Shown here: one piece after another, positions 5,541-10,348 of the stretch
Position numbering within the stretch: position 1 is the first letter of the stretch
Layout of the letters: each line of letters starts with the position of its first letter
DNA from: Lentimicrobium sp.
Lineage (GTDB): Bacteria > Bacteroidota > Bacteroidia > Bacteroidales > Lentimicrobiaceae
Assembly: GCA_013336205.1 (NCBI GenBank)
Contig: JAAXUD010000052.1
Location: 1-10,348 of the forward strand
Direction: 5' to 3'
Length of the DNA: 10,348 nt
Position numbers and translations under genes: made by a program
The notes under the pieces: model-generated
What the model was told of the DNA's origin: nothing
The model's input: the letters and a program-made list of their open reading frames with translations, nothing else
Database searches by the model: none

Positions 5541-8500
5541 CTACTTCCACTCCGGCAACCTCCCCGGTGTATAAGGCACGCCAGCCTTCTCCATCTCAGC
5601 TTCAATGGCAGGTAATTCAACCTCACTGATTTGCTTTAGCTGTGTATAAAGAGGCGGGAATTCGTCGCGGATAATCTCAAAGCTGCGGCGGTGCGTGCTG
5701 GTTGGGGCCGAAGTGCTGCCATAGAATGCGTAGATAATATTACCAAGCCTTTCATTGATTGAAACCTGGGCCGGAGGATTTTCCTCGCGGCTGGCCTTTG
5801 GTTCCTTGCCATTGAATGCCAGCAGAATATCATCTACTTTCAACGAAAGCGCGTAAATTTTACCGGTAAGTTCAGGCGAAGCAGCCGGTGTCTGGTGAAC
5901 CGCCTGCAACATTGTTGTCAGTTTCTCTGAAAGCTCGCCGGCGAAATTATCAGTGCCCTGAACCTGACGGATCAATTGGGCAACCTGCTGCTGGAATGCA
6001 ACCAGCGCCGCGCGATCCGGAGCCGGAAGTGTAGTGTTGTTCAATACCACTGCATTAAACGGTGCTGGTCCGGCAAGGTTTTTTGTTTCACCACCGGCAA
6101 CAATTTCCATGGCTACATTGTACTTTCCTGGCATAGCAAAGAGACCTGAATTGCCTTCTTTGAACGGATCAAACTTCTCACTACGGTTACTAACAGGAGA
6201 AGTAGCGGCATAGCGCAGATCCCAGTTGGTTCGGTTCAGCCCGGCTGAAGGTTTACTGTATAACCTACGGACAACACTGCCGGCCTCATCGGTGATGGTG
6301 AAAACCAGGTAGGGTGGAATCTCATTTTCTTCGGCACGTAATTCTGCCTCGGTGGGTTGTGGAATACGTTCACTCTTTTTAAACAATTCCTTTTCTTTCT
6401 CCTTACGTTGTTCGCGAAGGGTTTTAGGAACTTCTTTCAGCCACCATGAAAAAGTAGCGCCAAACTCAGGGTTTTTGGCCGCATAATAGGAAGAACCCTG
6501 TCCGTATTTTCCACCGGTCTCAATAAACATAAGGGCGTCTTTGATATCGAAGATGTGCGCGGGGCTATCCATCACTGTTTTGTTGATGGTACGCAGGGGC
6601 GAATAATTCTCCAGGATATAGAAACCACGGCCAAAAGTAGCAAGTACCAGGTCATTTTCACGCTGCTGAATAACGATGTCTCTGATGGAAATGGTTGGTA
6701 ATCCGTTTTTTAATTGTGTCCACTGACCACCGCCATCGAGGCTGAAAAACAGGCCAAATTCAGTGCCCACAAATAAAAGATCAGGATTAACATGATCCTG
6801 AACAATGCTGTGAACGGAGCCGTTTTCAGGAAGATTGGAGGCAATGGAAACCCAGCTCTTGCCTTTGTCGGTGCTCTTGAGCAGGTAAGGCTTAAAATCG
6901 TCGCGCTTGGTATTGTCAAAGGCAGCAAAGACCACCTGCTCATCAAATCCGGAAGCCAGCACATCCGCTACGAAGGTAAACTCCGGTACACCGGGAAAAC
7001 TACCGGCCTTGCGCCATGTTTTTGCATCCTCGCTTATTTGAATCAGGCCATCATCGGTACCGGCATAAAGCAAATTCTCTTTTACCGGTGATTCGTCAAG
7101 TGACACAATAAGACCCCACAAAGAGGTGGAAACATCCTTCACTACGGCGTCAATACTCCAGTATTTGCCCATTACCGGCCAGGTGTTGCGGTCGGTTCCG
7201 GTACTCAGATCCTCAGAAATCACCTGCCAGGTGTTGCCCCGGTCGTCGCTGCGGAATACTTTGTTGGCTGCGGTATAAAGCCTGGTGGGCGCATGTTTGC
7301 TGATAAACAACGGCGTATCCCAGTACCACTTGAAGGTTTCTTCGCCTTTGCGTGGCTCAGGCCTGATGTCGATGGCTTCACCGCTCTTGCGGTCGTAACG
7401 TACCATATTCCCATACTGGGCTTCGGCATATACAATATTCGGATCGGTTGGGTCAACGGCTGTCCAGAACCCATCGCCGCCATTGGTTACAAACCATTCA
7501 TCATTTACCACACCATATTCGCTGGTATTACGCGAAGGGCCGCCCATACTGTTGTTGTCCTGGGTACCACCATATACATAATAAAACGGGAGGCTGTTGT
7601 CAACATTTACCCTGTAAAACTGGGTAACAGGCAGGTTGTTCTTGAAGAGGAAATTTTGACCGCCATCCCACGATTCATAAATACCTCCATCGCTACCAAT
7701 TAAAAAGTGTGCAGTGTTAGCCGGATCAATCCACATTGCATGGTCATCAACATGGCGGAATTTATTGCCTACATTTTGCCAGGTTTTGCCCCCATCTTTG
7801 GTAAACTGTGAAAATGTCTCCACCGAGTAAACCTTGTCCACATCCTTAGGATCACAGTAAATTTCATTGTAATACTGACCCTGAGCCGTATGTCCGCTCA
7901 TTTTATTCCAGGAAGCGCCACGATCGGTCGTGCGGAAAAACCCACCGGACTCGCCGGCAGCTTCTACAATTGCATATACGTAATCAGGATTTACGGGTGA
8001 GATGGCAATACCTATGCCCCCCACATCGCCCGAAGGAAGTCCGGAAGAGAGTTTTTCCCAGTTGGCCCCGGCATCGGTCGATTTCCAGATACCTGATTCG
8101 GGCCCGCCGCCAATCTTGGTGAAAGCATGCCTGCGGCGTTGTTCGGAAGTGGCATATAAAACATCCGGATTCCGGGGATCAAGGATCACATTGTTCACCC
8201 CTGTGTTTTCACTTACATTCAGTACCTTATTCCAGTTCTTGCCCCCATCGGTCGTTTTATAAAGACCACGTTCTTCGCCCGGGCCCCAGGCCGATCCTTC
8301 GGCTGCAACGTAAACCACGTTGGTGTTGCGTGGGTCAATGGCAATCATGCCTATCTGGCGGGAGTTTTTAAGGCCCATATTTTTCCAGCTCTTGCCGCCA
8401 TCCATTGATTTGTAAACTCCATCGCCATAGCCAAGAGCCCTTTGATGGTTGTTTTCGCCAGTTCCTGTCCAGATTACATTCGGGTTTTCAGGATCCAAAG

Positions 8501-8816
8501 CCAGACAGCCAATTGAATAGGCGCCATAATTATCAAAAACCGGCTCCCAGGTTGTACCGGCATTCACTGTTTTCCAGATATGACCAGAGGCAACCGCCAC
8601 ATAATATTCTGCATTATTTTTCGGATTAACGGCGAAATCACCAATTCTGCCCGAAGCAAAAGCCGGCCCGATTGACCGGAATTTTAGTCCACCGAAGTCG
8701 CCGGATTTAATCGTATCCTTGATTGCGGACTGTTGTTTTTTTTGTGCCTGCAGCATTGCAGGCCATAACACAATCAAACTCAGAAAAAATACTGCAATAA
8801 ATCTGCGGAAGGGCAT
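5541..8816 (-). CDS. Exported double beta-propeller protein with Asp-boxes (VPS10/sortilin-like, BNR)
   Basis: About 1,091 residues from the ATG at 8816; the frame extends to an ATG at 8894 (1,117 residues). The inner start is preferred because it begins a classical signal peptide, MPFRRFIAVFFLSLIVLWPA, with a cut after QAQ; the 26 extra residues are charged and would precede it. In long numbering, Asp-boxes (S-x-D-x-G-x-x-W) occur at 163, 214, 272, 322, 365, 408, 549, 674 and 718, e.g. SMDGGKSW, TTDRGASW, STDKGKSW. They fill two propellers (about 70-480 and 480-765), as in the sortilin/VPS10-N and GH74-like architecture. FRSIGPAFASGRIGDFAV and HVDDHAMWIDPANTAHFLIG are highly typical of this Bacteroidota family. 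A C-terminal part (770-1117) has a charged helical insert (825-858), a sandwich-like piece and a helical end closing in GRLPEW. It has no T9SS tail. Databases often label such proteins glycosyl hydrolase, but I see no proven catalytic residues, so activity is unknown. Confidence 0.92.
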   Translation of the reverse strand: MPFRRFIAVFFLSLIVLWPAMLQAQKKQQSAIKDTIKSGDFGGLKFRSIGPAFASGRIGDFAVNPKNNAEYYVAVASGHIWKTVNAGTTWEPVFDNYGAYSIGCLALDPENPNVIWTGTGENNHQRALGYGDGVYKSMDGGKSWKNMGLKNSRQIGMIAIDPRNTNVVYVAAEGSAWGPGEERGLYKTTDGGKNWNKVLNVSENTGVNNVILDPRNPDVLYATSEQRRRHAFTKIGGGPESGIWKSTDAGANWEKLSSGLPSGDVGGIGIAISPVNPDYVYAIVEAAGESGGFFRTTDRGASWNKMSGHTAQGQYYNEIYCDPKDVDKVYSVETFSQFTKDGGKTWQNVGNKFRHVDDHAMWIDPANTAHFLIGSDGGIYESWDGGQNFLFKNNLPVTQFYRVNVDNSLPFYYVYGGTQDNNSMGGPSRNTSEYGVVNDEWFVTNGGDGFWTAVDPTDPNIVYAEAQYGNMVRYDRKSGEAIDIRPEPRKGEETFKWYWDTPLFISKHAPTRLYTAANKVFRSDDRGNTWQVISEDLSTGTDRNTWPVMGKYWSIDAVVKDVSTSLWGLIVSLDESPVKENLLYAGTDDGLIQISEDAKTWRKAGSFPGVPEFTFVADVLASGFDEQVVFAAFDNTKRDDFKPYLLKSTDKGKSWVSIASNLPENGSVHSIVQDHVNPDLLFVGTEFGLFFSLDGGGQWTQLKNGLPTISIRDIVIQQRENDLVLATFGRGFYILENYSPLRTINKTVMDSPAHIFDIKDALMFIETGGKYGQGSSYYAAKNPEFGATFSWWLKEVPKTLREQRKEKEKELFKKSERIPQPTEAELRAEENEIPPYLVFTITDEAGSVVRRLYSKPSAGLNRTNWDLRYAATSPVSNRSEKFDPFKEGNSGLFAMPGKYNVAMEIVAGGETKNLAGPAPFNAVVLNNTTLPAPDRAALVAFQQQVAQLIRQVQGTDNFAGELSEKLTTMLQAVHQTPAASPELTGKIYALSLKVDDILLAFNGKEPKASREENPPAQVSINERLGNIIYAFYGSTSAPTSTHRRSFEIIRDEFPPLYTQLKQISEVELPAIEAEMEKAGVPYTPGRLPEWK

Positions 8817-8906
8817 GATTATTGCGTTAATTTCGCGGTCTGAAAACGCGGAAAATTTGGCCCTTGTTTCAGGGCTTAATTTAGATTTGGTCATAATTCA
8901 TCAGAT

Positions 8907-8939
8907 TTTGGGATTAATGTTATATAAAAAATCCCTTTG
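8907..8939 (+). promoter_or_regulatory. Possible weak promoter for the divergent T9SS gene
   Basis: TTTG (8907-8910) and TCCCTTTG (8932-8939), 21 bp apart, match the Bacteroidota consensus except for one base of the second box. It overlaps the transcribed leader of the divergent gene. Tentative. Confidence 0.25.
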
Positions 8940-8950
8940 GTGCTCACCGC

Positions 8951-8981
8951 CAAAATTAAAACAAAAACTGAATTAGCCAAA
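8951..8981 (-). promoter_or_regulatory. Bacteroidota sigma-70-type promoter for the double-propeller gene
   Basis: On the minus strand TTTG (8981-8978) and TAATTTTG (8958-8951) are 19 bp apart. This fits the known Bacteroidota consensus TTTG / TANNTTTG exactly. Transcription would begin a few bases further, near 8944, leaving a leader of about 50 bases to the ATG at 8894 or about 130 to the ATG at 8816. Confidence 0.7.
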
Positions 8982-9036
8982 CCTGATTTGCATAAGAATT
9001 AAATAATTGAAAAACCATCCACCAATTATATCAAAC

Positions 9037-10002
9037 ATGAAAAGGATTACCGTAATTATTGCCTTGCTGATGTTTTCGTTTACTTCGATCATAGCGCAGA
9101 ATGCAGGCAGAACCGGATTTGCAGCTTCTGATAAAGTGAACCAGGCTTACAACATAGTGAACGAAACCCCCGGCGATCGTGGGATTGAATGTGATACTTT
9201 GCGTTATCCCTTGCCAGGAACAATTATTTATTACTATCTGATGCCCCCGGGTGTTGGTTACATTACCGGCAATAACAGCTATCTCGACAAAACAAAAGCC
9301 GAATATTTTTCAAGTTTTGAAATCGGTACTACCATAAACGGGCTTATTGCAGACTTTGCAATTGCCAGAAACACCAACAGCCCACAAATAACTTTTGGTA
9401 TCTGGAATAATGCCGGAACCAACGGGAAACCAGGCGCACTGGTCGCCTCGGTCACCAAATCGCTGGCTTCGCTGGTTTCTGACTATAGCAGCGGAAATTA
9501 TTCGACAATTACTTTTGATCAACCTTATACAGTAACTGGTCCTTTTTATGCCGGGGTGGTTCTCCCTACAGTTTTGGGCGATACACTGGCTTTGTGGTGC
9601 CGCCAGCATGTTGCCGGTTATAACGGAACCGCCTGGGAACAATGGTCTAATAACAGCTGGTATGCATTCAATGATCCGGAGTCTTATGGAACGGGAATGC
9701 AAACTACCATGACCATTCACCCTATTACCTGCAAAACAGTTGGTATCAATGACCAGACCGACCCTGAAGCCTCCATTCATCCAAATCCGGCAAACGGTAT
9801 TGTGAATATTACAACCTGGAAGAGCGCAGGAAAAATTAACCTTGATATATTTACACTTTCCGGACAAACTGTATTTTCCAGGTCTTATCCGGGAGCAATC
9901 ACCAATTTCAACATCGACCTCGGCACACTGCCCAAAGGTATCTATATGGTACACCTGAGCGATGGCAAACGTCAGCATAGCCAGAAACTTATTATGGAAT
10001 AG
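9037..10002 (+). CDS. T9SS-sorted secreted protein, function unknown
   Basis: A 321-residue exported protein. The ATG at 9037 is chosen because it opens a normal signal peptide (MKRITVIIALLMFSFTSIIA, cut after AQ); the frame could begin at a TTG at 9007, which adds ten residues for no benefit. The middle part (about 40-230) is a beta-rich domain with LMPPGVGYITGNNSYLDKTK, EYFSSFEIGTTINGLIADFA and GPFYAGVVLP; similar domains occur, from memory, in Bacteroidota T9SS cargo without known function. Residues about 247-321 are the type IX sorting domain: IHPNPANGIVNIT, LDIFTLSGQTVF, LPKGIYMVHLSDG, ending KLIME. It should be released by the Por system or held on the surface. It is divergent from the big propeller gene. 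The last G of its TAG stop begins the palindrome GGGGCCCC, and a short-repeat array follows. Confidence 0.88.
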   Translation: MKRITVIIALLMFSFTSIIAQNAGRTGFAASDKVNQAYNIVNETPGDRGIECDTLRYPLPGTIIYYYLMPPGVGYITGNNSYLDKTKAEYFSSFEIGTTINGLIADFAIARNTNSPQITFGIWNNAGTNGKPGALVASVTKSLASLVSDYSSGNYSTITFDQPYTVTGPFYAGVVLPTVLGDTLALWCRQHVAGYNGTAWEQWSNNSWYAFNDPESYGTGMQTTMTIHPITCKTVGINDQTDPEASIHPNPANGIVNITTWKSAGKINLDIFTLSGQTVFSRSYPGAITNFNIDLGTLPKGIYMVHLSDGKRQHSQKLIME

Positions 10003-10013
10003 GGGCCCCGGAG

Positions 10014-10141
10014 TTACAGAATTACAGGGTTACAGGGTTAAAGGGTTTCAGAGTTACAGAATTACAGGGTTTCAGAGTTACAGAATTTCAGAATTACATA
10101 ATTACAGGGTTACAGGGTTGCAGAATTACATAATTACAGGG
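10014..10141. repeat. 8-bp tandem array TTACAGRR, 16 units without indels
   Basis: Sixteen consecutive octamers fill 128 bp exactly. The consensus is TTACAG followed by two purines. The last two positions are AA in seven units, GG in seven and AG in two, never GA. Other changes are few: TTTCAG in three units, TTACAT in two, TTAAAG and TTGCAG once each. It begins 12 bp after the stop codon of the T9SS gene. The period is not a multiple of three, and the reading frame through it is only a shadow. Confidence 0.9.
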
Positions 10142-10146
10142 TTGGG

Positions 10147-10217
10147 GTGGCTGAGTGTTTTGCGAAATAATCGTGTTTGATGACGTAATTTAGTTTCGCA
10201 AAATGTATCGAAGCCAC
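10147..10217. repeat. Two-tier palindromic block between octamer arrays
   Basis: Inner arms TTTTGCGAAA (10158-10167) and TTTCGCAAAA (10194-10203) are perfect inverse copies around a 26-nt loop; TAA and TTA can extend them with a bulge. Outer arms GTGGCT (10147-10152) and AGCCAC (10212-10217) also pair, past an unequal internal loop of 5 and 8 nt. The octamer array stops just before it and resumes at its right end, so the block looks inserted into the array. Confidence 0.55.
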
Positions 10218-10282
10218 AGGGTTACAGAGTTACAGAGTTACAGAATTTCAGAATTACAGGGTTTCAGAATTCAGTTTCAGAG
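10214..10282. repeat. 8-bp tandem array, second block
   Basis: After a first degenerate unit CCACAGGG come TTACAGAG twice, TTACAGAA, TTTCAGAA, TTACAGGG, TTTCAGAA, a 5-bp partial TTCAG and TTTCAGAG. It is the same family as the array at 10014-10141, in the same direction and separated by the palindromic block. Confidence 0.85.
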
Positions 10283-10346
10283 ATCCCGTATAATCAGACC
10301 AGAAGCCCGCATCAGAAAATAAGATACGGTCAAACTGCTGTAGATC
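10254..10346 (-). CDS. Possible 3' end of a minus-strand gene entering from the right
   Basis: On the minus strand one frame is open from the window edge for 30 codons, reading DLQQFDRILFSDAGFWSDYT and on to SETL, and ends in a TAA made by a repeat unit at 10256-10254. A second frame is also open, to a TGA at 10278-10276, so chance is a real possibility. I recognise no family. If real, its last codons run into the octamer array. Confidence 0.2.
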   Translation of the reverse strand, partial: DLQQFDRILFSDAGFWSDYTGSLKLNSETL

Positions 10347-10348
10347 GG

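Noticed and set aside
7293..7703. 136-codon plus-strand frame inside the double-propeller gene
   Set aside because: Antisense shadow of a gene with clear repeat motifs on the other strand.
9310..9978. 222-codon minus-strand frame opposite the T9SS gene
   Set aside because: Shadow of a well-supported gene; composition is odd (rich in Cys, Arg and Ile) and no domain is recognisable.
9962..10180. Open frame through the octamer array on the plus strand, giving a repetitive peptide
   Set aside because: It starts inside the T9SS gene in another frame, and three 8-bp units necessarily give a peptide of 8-residue period. No start signal or family match.
10014..10282. CRISPR-like array in the octamer repeats
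   Set aside because: Units are 8 bp and directly contiguous; there are no 20-40 bp repeats separated by unique spacers, and no cas gene is in the window.

Overview
The window looks like chromosomal DNA of a Bacteroidota member, probably Bacteroidales-like. The evidence is two secreted proteins ending in type IX secretion (T9SS, Por) C-terminal sorting domains, a textbook Bacteroidota promoter (TTTG, 19 bp, TAATTTTG) in front of the largest gene, starts without Shine-Dalgarno sequences, and a lipoprotein built of two-component-regulator propeller repeats. Species cannot be told from the sequence.

Layout. (1) 2-796, plus: the 3' part of a GH53 endo-beta-1,4-galactanase gene cut by the window edge. 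(2) 914-3290, minus: an AT-rich island of two genes, a seven-repeat propeller lipoprotein and a one-TM protein of unknown function. Each gene is followed downstream by a related ~110 bp long-loop imperfect inverted repeat, and both share the leader AAACAGAC just before the start codon. This looks like a two-gene, cassette-like array and is the main candidate for something undescribed. (3) 3454-3706: a 5'-truncated remnant of a DUF2177-type membrane protein gene followed by two hairpins. (4) 3871-5052, minus: a T9SS-sorted propeller-like protein. (5) 5053-5540: a gene-free stretch with two GC-rich hairpins and three stacked kinds of short tandem repeat, the last abutting the stop codon of the next gene. 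(6) 5541-8816, minus: a ~1,090-residue exported double-propeller protein with Asp-boxes (VPS10/sortilin-like, BNR). (7) 9037-10002, plus: a second T9SS-sorted protein, divergent from the former. (8) 10003-10348: a degenerate 8-bp tandem array (TTACAGRR) split by a two-tier palindrome, then possibly the end of another minus-strand gene.

Most products are predicted to be exported or membrane-anchored. The galactanase suggests plant-galactan use, but no SusC/SusD pair is visible, so a polysaccharide utilisation locus is not shown here. The genes do not form one operon: same-strand neighbours are separated by 197-488 bp, and the island looks like an insertion between unrelated housekeeping or secreted-protein genes.
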